Translations under genes and position numbers: made by a program | Notes under the pieces: generated by a model | What the model was told of the DNA's origin: nothing | Seen by the model: only the letters and a program-made list of their open reading frames with translations | The model's database searches: none | Assembly: GCA_032718865.1 (NCBI GenBank) | Contig: JALUTQ010000003.1 | Span: forward strand, 1,456,001 to 1,520,000 | DNA length: 64,000 nucleotides | Direction of reading: 5' to 3' | Source: Tilletia caries | Lineage: Eukaryota; Basidiomycota; Exobasidiomycetes; Tilletiales; Tilletiaceae | Part shown: in pieces, positions 1-10,000 of the stretch | How positions within the stretch are numbered: position 1 is the stretch's first letter | Layout: the number at the start of each line of letters is the position of its first letter

Positions 1-1193
1 TCATTCTCATCCCTCGCTCCTTGGCTTCGGCCTTTCGCTTCGGCCTTTTCTTTTCCTGCTTTGTTGCACGTTTGCTTGTCCCTCACGCAGGCGGGTAGCT
101 GCTTCACAGCGCGTTCGGCTGCTGTCGTCCTTCGGACTGACGGGTGGACAGCCGCCCTGCCGCTTCCGCTGTGAGCTGCCCTTCCAGTGTTCAGAGCCAG
201 CTCTCGTGCAACAACTAGGACTCAGACTGTGTCCTATTCTATTACTATAACTCTCATAAGACTCCTCTTCAGACGCTACCGCAACGAAGGGAGGGTGGCT
301 TTAATATAATAACGCAAAGTCCATAGTGCGGATATCACGGATACAACACGGACATACGGTTCGGAGTTAATATTATTGTGTATGAACCGGGCCACCACGG
401 ATCCGGGCCGGATTTAGACCTCAGCCCCACAGCGCCACCGCTACCTCGACTTCCCTTTCTCCTACTGGGCGCTATCGACCACTAACATACCACTTCCACC
501 TTTCCTCCCCCTCGCATTCCTTTCTCCCACTCCCAAGTCCTTCCTCTCGCCCTCTTATCTTTCCCAGGCTAGAGCGACACAAAGTCCACGATACTCCCAG
601 TGATACGTGCAAGCAGAGAGGTATACCTATATATACGTTCACCATGTATCCTCATCCATATCCCTTCTCTTCTTACCGTCAATTCATCACTCAAGTTCAA
701 CGTCTAGGATATCTTCCAGATTGTGAGCAGCAGAGGTGGAGACGGGAAACCGATCCAATACGGTTGTCAGAAGCCGTACAGCAAAATCTGACAAATCGTT
801 GCCAACCTTCCATGCTCTGCGTGTCAGAGTTTTCCCAAGACTTTTTGAGGATTTAAGGGATAATTCATTTCAACTTAAGGCCGAGAAAGACGTGTGCCAG
901 AAATCGATCATAGTATCTACACATTGGTAGAACTGTAGAAGTGGTCGTGGTTACACGTCACGGAGATGGCCTCAGTTGATGCCAGAGTGGTCATTGGTAT
1001 AGGCCTGGTTTGTGGTAGAAGCTGTCACTAATCCTGCCATCCTGGTGCGGGGGTGGGGTAGACGTCGTCGAGATTGCACAACTGGTTGACTGGAGGCGGA
1101 CCCCCCCCCCCTATGGCTTCCACGGAATTCATGAAGTGGTTGAGTCCGGAGTCGGACAGAGTCAGTAGTCAGTGGTTGGAATCGATGAGGCCC
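1..1193. other. No gene recognised; left flank
   Basis: I see no recognisable coding or RNA gene here. Short open frames (for example around 644-930) have no domain-like sequence. A run of ten C residues lies near 1101-1110. The stretch leads directly into the first inverted-repeat element, so it is probably part of a repeat-rich region. Confidence 0.5.
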
Positions 1194-1863
1194 TGATCAG
1201 TTGCGAGCGCGCGCCCTGATTTTGGCGCTCAACCCACTGGGCGCGAGCCCCTCGCGCCGCGCTCTGAAAATTTGCGCTCATAGGGCGCGGGCTGGCAACT
1301 GATCAGCCCTCGCGGCTCGCGCTGGGAAGTGGGCTCTGCTTTTGACCGGGAGTCCGGGACGGCTTTTGCTATCTCGTTTTGTGACTTTGTATTTCTTCTC
1401 ATTGGATTATAATGGCGGTGTAACGTGGTTGTAATTTTCAGAGAAATCGGTCGGCCCAGCAGTGCGCTCAGAACTGAGTGAGGTCGCTCTGAAATTTTTG
1501 AGCCCCCGGCTCTGAAAATATGCTGGCAAGAGTAATGTGCAGGTACTGCAAAGGAAAGAAAGGCGTGTTGTGTATAATGAATGCGTGTGGAAGTTAAGTA
1601 CAAAGAGTAGAAGGAAGGCGAAAGTGATGAGGAGAGCGAGAGACTTTCGGCCGAGAGAGGAGTGAGTGATGAGAAAAGTGGGAGAGGAAGATAATAGATA
1701 AGATAAGGAGAAAGCCACATGGCGGTGCCACGTGTAGTTGGCCACTGCCAGCACAGAAAACCGGGAACTGAACATGTGGGCGCTTGGGTGTCGACCGGAA
1801 AGGCAAACAGAGGGCGCGCTCATTTTTCTAAGGTGAGCGGCTGAGCGCGCTCGCAACTGATCA
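1194..1863. mobile_element. Non-autonomous TIR element, CTGATCAG family
   Basis: A 19-bp perfect inverted repeat, TGATCAGTTGCGAGCGCGC, lies at 1194-1212 and as its reverse complement at 1845-1863. An additional inverted copy of its outer 12 bases (GCAACTGATCAG) lies near 1294-1305, so a smaller 113-bp unit (1193-1305) may be nested at the left end. The interior is rich in GCGC and has no convincing gene. Open frames on the minus strand (about 1407-2141) look random. No clear target-site duplication is visible. It could be a MITE, or two overlapping ones. Confidence 0.5.
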
Positions 1864-2149
1864 CCGCCTGAGGGATGAAGATGGGTAGATGACAGATAGA
1901 GCTGGCCACAAGGCACAAGCGGCGTTAAGGTTTCGACTTTTCGGAGGTGAAGTGGACGCCGGAAATCACGGAAACTTGCTAACTCCGTGACGAGGTCAAA
2001 ACCGGTCGGGGACGTCCCAATTGACCCCCCTTTAAATTCATCCAAACGACGCGTAACTTGGCGACATAACAGAGGATAGGGATCTTCCCCTGCTGAGAAG
2101 TTTTGAGGAGGATACGTGCAGAATTGCGAAAAAAGTTTCAATTGATGTA

Positions 2150-2859
2150 CAGCTCAGGAAATCTGCAGTGGCGCCAGAGACGCGGTTGTGACGCTCCTTG
2201 GGCGGCAAAGACGCGCCTCAGACGCTGTAGGCATGAGAGACTGCGGCTTCAGACGCTCCACAGACGCGCCAGAAAATCATATCCTTTTCAATTAATTTCT
2301 CTTCGATTCTGACTGTGTGCGCAGCGTCGGCAGACGCTGCTTAGACGCTGCTTGCACGCTGCAAGTGTCGCTTGATTGCTTCCTCGCGCGCCTCTCTCAT
2401 CGCCGCTTCAGGGCATACGAGACGCGCCTCACTCTGAGAGGTCTGGAGATAGCATACACACGCATTTGCAGTCTCTGTTAGAGAGTGACATAAAGGGAGA
2501 GCAAGTATTCAGCGTCGCCGGGCTGGCAGCGACATTCTGAGTGGTGAGCCTGGTATATGTATGTGCAATGGAATTCTTTTCCGTGGTTAAAAAGGTCTCA
2601 TGGTCTAGTGGTTATGAGACTCTGACACTAAACTGACAGGTCGCTGGTTCGAGTCCGGGCTTGAACACTGTATTTTTGCCTTCATTCTTCCTTTATTTTG
2701 GCACAAAGCGCTGGTGTCTCAGGCGCGTGGGAGGCGCGTCTATGGACGCCCGATCCTTGCCCACCGCGTCGACGGACGCGCCAAAAGCGCTGTAACTCAA
2801 GTGACTAAAGTTGGAGCGTCTGCACCGCGTTTATGGCGCGTCTGCAGTTTCCCTGAGTG
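2150..2859. mobile_element. TA-flanked TIR element with GACGC repeats
   Basis: The ends form an imperfect inverted repeat of about 45 bp. The left end reads CAGCTCAGGAAATCTGCAG and then GCGCCA, ACGCGG and GACGCTCC blocks. The right end, reversed, reads CACTCAGGGAAACTGCAG followed by the same blocks. TA dinucleotides sit on both sides (2148-2149 and 2860-2861), as expected for Tc1/mariner-type insertion. The interior carries many GACGCGCC/GACGCTGC motifs pointing inward from both ends and a tRNA-like unit in the middle. No transposase frame is present, so it is non-autonomous. Confidence 0.55.
2594..2677 (+). ncRNA. tRNA-like Pol III unit (tRNA relic or SINE head)
   Basis: An A-box-like sequence, TGGTCTAGTGG, lies at 2601-2611 and a B-box, GGTTCGAGTCC, at 2646-2656. 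They are spaced as in a tRNA and followed by a TTTTT Pol III terminator at 2673-2677. The acceptor stem and anticodon stem do not pair well, so no amino-acid identity can be given and a functional tRNA is unlikely. It lies near the centre of the TA-flanked TIR element at 2150-2859. Alternatives are a decayed tRNA gene or the 5' part of a SINE. Confidence 0.45.
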
Positions 2860-2861
2860 TA

Positions 2862-3287
2862 CAGTAGAACCTCGAAAAGTCGATCACCTTCGGGGGAAAG
2901 GTCTAAGTGATCGGCCATAGAGGTGATCGGCCCAAAGAGTTTGGCCTATGTACAATTTTCTCAAAAACCAGCGCACAGACCACTCAAATTTTTCGCGACA
3001 CCGTGTTGAAAGTCGCGACACTGTGTTGAAAAGTTCGCAACACGGTGTTGACACCTTTGCAACACGTGTCAACACACTCGCAACACCGTGTCGACACACT
3101 CGCAACACCGTGTTGCGCTACCTGTTTATGCCGATCAGACGCTCAAAAAATTGATCAAGACCGGATGATCGAGGTAATATGGCTTTACCCCCCCTTTTAC
3201 ATACCCCCGAGCTCGGGGGAAGGGCAAAAGTGATCAGAGATCGAGGTGATTGGCCAATCGAGTGATCGACTTTTCGAGGTTCTACTG
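2862..3287. mobile_element. pogo/Tc1-mariner-like MITE (426 bp)
   Basis: The ends are a 26-bp perfect inverted repeat that begins CAGTAGAACCTCGAAAAGTC and runs through CGATCAC. A TA duplication lies on each side (2860-2861 and 3288-3289). TIRs starting CAGT..AACCTCG with TA duplications are typical of pogo/Tigger-type elements. No transposase is encoded. The middle holds a tandem array of about 21-bp units. Its left TA coincides with the right TA of the neighbouring element, so it inserted at, or reused, that target site. Confidence 0.8.
2993..3118. repeat. Tandem array of ~21-bp quasi-palindromic units
   Basis: Six head-to-tail units vary on CGCAACACCGTGTTGACAC. Each unit contains a near-palindromic core (AACACCGTGTT). 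The array lies in the middle of the 426-bp pogo-like MITE. Confidence 0.75.
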
Positions 3288-3626
3288 TAGGCGGATAGCT
3301 CTACGGCCGTAAGAAATCCACCTCTATAACCCCATTTGTTAAACGACAGACGGTCCTTGCAATCAGTATGAGGGTCCAGACTCTGGACCGCGGTCACCAG
3401 CTTACTTTCAAGCGGTGTCTCGAAGTTGCAAAGGTTTTTCGGCAGTCTCCCACAGCGTCACTGGACCGATGGATGCTTTGGGCACTGGAGGAGTCTACAG
3501 TCTTCTATCTGTCCCACTGAATGAAAAATTGAACGTCCTCACTCCCATGTACTCGCTCTCGTGAGCGGATCGATCTTCCAGCGTGTCAACTGGTCAAGGC
3601 CTCAACAGCAACGAAAGGACGTTCTC

Positions 3627-6600
3627 ATGGATGCGACCTCATCAGCTCCGGCGCTCCCGTCCGCATTGGGCGCCTTGCCTCTGGATGCGGCGACAGTGCC
3701 AGCTGCGGATGTACCTGCCCAATCGACATCTGCAGCGGTGGCAGTGCCGGTCTTTCAGCCTCAGCCTTCCTCAGCGCCTTTGCAAGTTGGAGGCCGTGGA
3801 GTGAAGCGGCGTGCGGACGGCGTCGTCTACACGAGGGACAAGAAGTTCATTGCAGTACATTACATGTTTGGCAGTAGCACGTCTCGGACACTTCCCGTTG
3901 GAGATCGTGTGAAACGGATCAAGGTGGGCAAAGCTACCTTGTACGATTGGCGGAAGGAGCATCGAGAGGCTTGGGAGTAAGTAAGCTTCGGTTTCTACAG
4001 TTGATCTACCAGCGTGGCTATTATTGACAAGGTGAACATGCTCTCAGTATCAACAAGCCGTCGCCGCCCGGATCTGAGGACGCAGCACGAATCGCAGTCA
4101 TTCGAACTCGCTCAGATGAGCAAAACATAGCCCTTTTCCTTTCTCCCAACGACCATGTTCCTGGCGTACTTTCCGCAAGCTCCGGGGGATCTAGAGCGAC
4201 AGCAGGCGGGCCCTCTTTCCTTCGCCCTGATGGCCTCGGCCCACAAGCAGAGCCGAGTACCACCTTCGGAGACTTGGGCCCGGGCAGTCTTCCTCCGGAG
4301 CTGGTGGAGTCCCTTTGTCGGGTTGAGGGTCAAAGCGATGTGACACGTCTGGAGCAGGATCAAGTTCTTGCGATGCATGCGGCCGTAGACGACGACGTCT
4401 CTTCCGGAGGGGTTCCTTTTGTCGACCACACACTCAGCCAGGCCGCCTACCTACAACGAGGTAACCTGCGAGCGTCTACCAACAAGTTGTGGGATCGTCC
4501 AAAGCGTAATTTTATTGTGAGCAGCTCCCAACCATCTCCCATCATGGCATCATCTTCTTGCGTTGCGAGCGATCAGCGCAGCAAACGTTACGGCTGAGCA
4601 CGATTCAATTTCCCGTCTCCTGCAGATGTTCTGGCGCGCGTTGGACAAGCTGAGAGCGCCAGTCAGCGATTCCATGCCGCCTGCAGTGGCTTCTGCTACT
4701 TCTTCTACTTCAGCCGGAGTTTCATCCAGCATCTCACTCGCCACATCGACCGTCGCTCTCACATCGCTCTCCTCTCTTGATCCCGCGACATCGACCATCT
4801 CCCCCACATCAACATCTTCTTCTCCTTCCGCGCCTGCCCAATCCATTCTTCCGACGCTTGACAACAGCACGATCATTGTGACTGAGCAGAAACTAGTCAC
4901 GTTTCTGAAGTGAGTTCTTCCGTCTATCTGTCGTCTTCGTTTCTCCGTGTGCTTTCTCCTCCTGCAAGTAAGACTGATGATGTTCGTTGCCATTGACTTC
5001 TGCGCACAATCCAGCTTTTTTTCGTTCTTCATCGTAACCCTCGCCTGAGCGACGAGAGCCTGAAGACGGAGGTCAAAGCGGTGACGAACCTGTGGGAGAC
5101 GCAGCAGCTCTTGGGTCTCAACAACAATGCCAGCCCGCGGGGAAAGCTGCTGAAATCGTACCTCAAGGCCGTCAAGAAGCACCGAGCTGCCCATGCTGTC
5201 ACAATACAGGAAGACTGGTGGAAACACTCTCTTCGTGACGGCTACGATGCGCAGGAGCACTACGAGATATCCAGGTGGTATCTGAGACAGGCTTCGAACG
5301 GTAACACCCAAGTTTTGAGCAGCTCACTTCCTGCTTCACTCCCTGATTCTCGTCTCCCTTCTAGCCTCGACAGCAACTCCAACAGCGACAGCGACAGCGA
5401 CAGCGACTCTAGCAGCGACAGCGATGAAGACGACATCACCGCAGGAAACATCCTCTCCCGCCGCTCTCGCCCCTCTCGACGTTCCCTTGGCTCCGGTGGG
5501 TCAATCAGTCGGCCCATCCAGTCCCATGAACCCAATCCTTCTGCAGCTTGCAGCCCTTCCATTCCATCCAGGAGTGCCAACACAGCTCTCTTTGCCTCCT
5601 CCTCAGCTGCTGCGTCGTCGTCACCTCTTACCGCACAGCAGCGCGCTATGCGCAACAGGTGGGCGTCCATAGCGATCCGGTCTCGTTTCGAGTTTCTTAT
5701 GCAGCACGCCCTCATGGGCCGTTCCGAAGATCTGCGCAACGCCATACTAGCAGCAACCTATTCGATCTCTGTGAGTAGATTCTGATTCCGATCAAGCACC
5801 GACCCTCCCCCCCTCGTCCTTCCCTTACCTCTTGCCTTCTTGCCTTCTTGCCCTCCCTGTCTCTTCTGCCTTCCCACCTTGCAACCCGCGACGTTTCCCC
5901 CCCTAGGCCCCTACAAGGTCCCAGCCGCTCGGTAGCAGTCGTTCACCGATCCCGCAGTGGCTGGAGGCTGAGGTGTAGCGCGCGTGTCGCTAGCTGTAGC
6001 GCGCATGTCGCTAGCTGTGGTTCTGCGTCAGGTCAGGTAGTCAGTGCTGTCCGCTCGTTGTCTCGGATATGCACTGGACCGGGCAGACAGACCAGAGCAA
6101 CCTCGTTCCTTTGCCAATCAATCTGACTCTACTGATGCGAACTTCATCTCTGTCTGTGCGCCTGTAGATGCCTCATTCTCGCCCTCAGGAAGCGCGCGCC
6201 TTCGTTGTTACACTCCGCAGCAGCAAAGGAAACACGGTCGGTCGCAACGAGTGGGGTGTTGCAACGCGACATCGCGATGTGGAGTCCTGCCCCGTGGGTG
6301 CCCTGGGGCTGTACCTGTTCGAGCGCTGGCACCAGCACCAGCATCCTACTCCCACGTTCGACTCTCGCGCATCTTGGTACGACGAGAAGCTTCTCGTATC
6401 GGCAGACAGCACTGCCATTGAATGGTACGACCAGTCGTATCTGCTTCGGCACGCCTTCGACGAGGTCGGCGTTGCCTCTTCCAAACTCACACATGCGATG
6501 CGCTCGGGAGGCGCACGTTTTGCCCATGAGGCGGGGTGCACAGAGGACAGTCTGCGGATACACGGTCGCTGGTGTGGGGATCGGATGATCAAACGCTATC

Positions 6601-7731
6601 TGGGAGGGGTCTCAATTCAGCCAATCCGTGCGCTGGCCGATTTCGACATCAAGGGTGGAGACAACTGGCTTCCACGCGCGCTCCTCGAGCCGGACGCGAG
6701 CCTGCAGCAGCAGATCTTTCCTTTTGTGGAATCTGAAGAGGCCAAGGTCCGCCAACGTCACAAGGATCGCGGCGAGGAAGACTATGCGGCGGTGAACTTT
6801 CTTCAGCTTCTCAAGTGGTTGCGGGTCGTCCTTCTGCAAGACGCTGTCCTCCTCCAGCCCATGTTCCCTGCGCTTCCTATCTGGCGTCATGCGCCTTTCA
6901 GCACCGCCGCGTTCCAAGCATTCGCCCAGACTCTCCGCAACACGATCGCGTCCACCCCCACTCCCTTCGATGTTACTATGTCCACGCTAGTCCCGGAGCT
7001 TGGTCGTGCTCTCAGTGGACTTCAGGCCATGCTCTCGGACATCGCAAATAAGTCGGCCACAACCGCCATAGTACAGCATCAGGGTCAGCTGGTGCGCTCT
7101 GCGGTTTCGGATGCAGTTGTGGATCTCAAGGAGTACATTGGAGGTCTCTTTCGCGGCTTAGCGTCAGCCGACCACGCGCAGAGGACGGCGCAACGGGCGT
7201 TGGCGTTTGGGATGCAGCAGCTTGCCACTGCCTCCGCAGAGGTAGCAGAGGTAGGCGACCGGACAACAGGCTGACAATGCTGACGATAAAGAAACTGTGT
7301 TACTGATACTGCTCCTACTTCCTTTACGCTTCCTACAGAGTTCTGCACCTTCGTTTTTATCCTCAGCTCTTCAAGAACACGACCTCATCATCCCATCCCA
7401 CCGAACCCGGCATCTCTCCCCCTCCCCGACCACCACAGAATATCCTACTCCTGGCCCCCCCTCCTTCGCGCCCAATGCCGATCTCTCTGGAAATCCTTCT
7501 GCGATTCCGGCACTTCCAACTCCTCCAGCACCTCCACCTCCTCCCCCGGCCAGCATTCTGGCGCTGGCCAGGGAGGTCCGGTCGGTTGCACAGTTGATGG
7601 TCGAATGGCGGGATGGCGGAAGCGGGCGCCGTGGGTTGAAGCTGCGTCTGGATGAGGGGGGGGGACAAGACGTTGGAGAAGGGAGCTCCGGGAGCGGCGA
7701 AGCAACTCTCACGCTGGAGAATCGTTTTTGA
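3627..7731 (+). CDS. Crypton-type tyrosine recombinase, C-terminal domain frameshifted
   Basis: The gene resembles Crypton-family transposon recombinases of fungi. An N-terminal exon from the ATG at 3627 ends at about 3971. Middle exons cover about 4035-4500, 4563-4912 and 5041-5785; the last contains the PRG..LK and DGY..QE..EIS segments usual in these proteins. The catalytic exon (6168-7250) opens after an acceptor at 6167. It shows TLRSSKGNTVGR..GVATRHRD..CPVGAL, then THAMRSGGAR with the HxxR pair (H109, R112 of that exon), GRW, and the candidate nucleophile in IKRYLGG (Y144). An intron at 7251-7338 joins in phase to a proline-rich linker and the start of a GCR1_C-like domain (LMVEWRDGG). 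That domain is broken near a G9 run at 7656-7664. An acidic SD repeat (about 5380-5425) sits in the linker. Exact middle exon borders are uncertain. Crypton elements lack TIRs, so the element ends are not visible. Confidence 0.75.
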
Positions 7732-7850
7732 GCTGGTGGAGTACCTGTCAGAAACCCGGGCAGAAGCTGTGGTAGTGGAGGCGCTCCAAAAAGATGGACA
7801 AGGAGAGGATGGGCCTGCGTACTCTCGCGGAAAAAGAGGCAAGCAGAAGG
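7665..7850 (+). pseudogene. Out-of-frame tail of GCR1_C-like DNA-binding domain
   Basis: In the next reading frame after the G9 run, the sequence reads EKGAPGAAKQLSRWRIVFEL and continues VEYLSETRAEAV. This matches the expected second half of the GCR1_C DNA-binding domain found at the C-terminus of many fungal Crypton proteins. The first half (VEWRDGGSGRRG) is in the recombinase frame. A one- or two-base change in the homopolymer would explain the break. It could be real decay or a sequencing error in the poly-G tract. Confidence 0.55.
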
Positions 7851-8075
7851 AGACGTGGCTCGGTGAGCTTTTTCCCGGTATCTCCTGCCACATAGCAAAG
7901 CATGATTGCTATTTGCTCCTTCCAGCGCGTCGTCCGCCATATCTCCCACAATCGGTCATCGTCAACCTTGTATACTCATTCCTTTCCGTGCATCCTTGCC
8001 CGTGCCTGAGTTATTCTCGCCGCAAACCCAAGTCGCAATGTTGTCCCGTAACGATAGCAGTCGTGTCCGTATCGG

Positions 8076-8294
8076 TATCTGAACCTGGTCCTGAATGCAC
8101 CGTGTTCCAAAAAGAAAAAAAATGAAAGAGTGTGATTCAGCAGACTTCGCAATTCGGCGGTTAGTATGCGACGCGATATATTTATCTATATCTGAACCTG
8201 GACCTGACTCCTGAATATGCACCGTGTTCCAAAGCAAGATGTGAGAGTGCGATTCAGCGTGATGTGCGGTAGTGCGATTCAGCGTGATGTGCGG
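8076..8294. repeat. Direct repeats downstream of the Crypton gene
   Basis: Two diverged copies of a roughly 70-bp unit share TATCTGAACCTGG, ATGCACCGTGTTCCAAA and GATTCAGC. They start at 8076 and 8189. The second copy is followed by a tandem duplicate of the 22-bp unit GCGATTCAGCGTGATGTGCG(GT) at 8249-8294. They may mark the 3' region of the Crypton element, but that is a guess. Confidence 0.55.
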
Positions 8295-8299
8295 TTAGT

Positions 8300-10000
8300 A
8301 ACAGCCAACGGGGAATGCGACGTGACGGAGCCCAGAAAATGTGCCTGCGAGATGGACACCTGGCCTTTACCTGCTTGTTCTGTTCCTCGGGTGAAATGAA
8401 AGTATCAGAGAGTCAGCAGGCACGATGGGCAATGACTAATGAGGCATGAGGCTTGGGAGCATGGTTCAGACTGACCAGAAACCGTTCCCCAAGGCCCAAT
8501 CTTCGTCTTCGCCTCGACTTCACAGTACAATCCTCACTGGCGACGCGGAAGAGTAAGAAAGAGATCCAATGAGTATTCAGGGAGATAGGGGTACAGGAAA
8601 TGGAAGTACTCACCAGTCACGCGTAAGTAGCATGAGCTTGGCTCCTGCTGAAGATGCCTTGATGCTGGATGGCTTTACTGAAGCACTGGGAGCTGAGCGA
8701 GGCCTGATCTGTGAGCACGGAGTGGAGGGAATAGATAAGTTTTCAGCACGAGCCACGATGCGACTGATAACGAGTGCGAGCCAGCTATTGAACGAGCTAC
8801 TCACGAGTCACGAGCGACGGATGGAAGTTGAATGGTGATGTCTTGAGTGATGGAGTGACGAGTCTTGCACCGGTCTGCGGAAGAGACGGCGGAGGCGGAG
8901 GGAACCAAGGATCCAGCCAGCAGAGGGAAGAACGCGCGCGCTCTCGTTCCGTCCGCGCGTAGGCTGTAGGCTGGTGTTGGAGAAAACAGAGGGAGATGAA
9001 AGGAAGTCAGTTTGCAAGGAAAGGTGTATGCTGATGTGTCTACTTACGAGGTTGGTGAGGTATCGACGGACTGGTGGAGGTGGTTGTGTTGTCTGGCATA
9101 ACTTGGACCGCGGACGCTGACCGTCCAGACGGTCACTGACTGTGTGCTTGACCGGACAAAAAGACCCCATACTAAAGTCTGGGGAATCTGGGACCGCCCC
9201 GGGAGATCCCGCGGGACCGCCACGACCTGTCCCCATTGGTCTGCTGGTGTAGAGTCTGCAACCCTCCACACACACAGCTCCCGAAGAGCGATAATCACGA
9301 CACGTGACCCCCGACCTGCGGGAGGGGGTCACGCAGCAAACCTTCGAAATCTGGGAGAGGTCCTCCTCCAAAACGGCCAAATGCCCCTCGTTCAGATGCC
9401 TCCAGCTCAGATTCTGCTGCATAGACAGAGCCTGCAATTTTAAGCAGAGTTCGAGTCTGCGTGTTCATCTGCAGACACCTGCAGTTTTCAGGGCAAAGAG
9501 AGCATTTCCGACTGAGATAGAGGTACCGTTGCAGGTTGCATTTTACTACTTTTGAGGGGGGTCGGGATGCTGAGCTCCGTCCAGTTCTCCATGGCTTCTC
9601 AATCTTGGATCTCCGATCCGTGTTGCGTCATGTGCGGACAGAATCGTGCCTCACAAGCCCTCACCCACGTGAAATTCGCGTCTCGACGCGTCCCAGCCTC
9701 CCAACTCCCCCCTGACTGAAGTTTTGACAATTGAAAGGGACAAACCGTCCATCATGCTGGTCTCCACGTCGCAAGAAAGGAGCAGTAACAACTAGTATCA
9801 GAGTCAAGGTGAACATAACGTGGAATGCTCTGGCTGTGATCGTGTCGCTCGCTGACTCATAGTTCGCGCGTTGCGTTGCTTGTTCATTTCACAGTTCCAG
9901 GACCGAGCGCCGCGATTACAGAATGCTTCCCCGTCAGGATATCCCCTCGTCTTCCCGTCAGCCTCTGCTTCCAATTTCCTTAAATGAGAACTCTCCTCTG
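8300..10000. other. No gene recognised; probable repeat remnants
   Basis: No frame in this 1.7-kb stretch shows a recognisable domain, and no stable RNA gene is apparent. It separates the Crypton gene from the broken DUF6589-type gene. I see no clear inverted or long direct repeats beyond those listed. Confidence 0.45.

Noticed and set aside
1407..2141. 244-codon open frame on the minus strand
   Set aside because: It crosses the right end of a TIR element, has no domain-like sequence, and its composition is what the repeat DNA would give in any frame.
2594..2677. A functional tRNA gene
   Set aside because: A- and B-boxes are present but acceptor and anticodon stems do not pair, so only a tRNA-like unit is reported.
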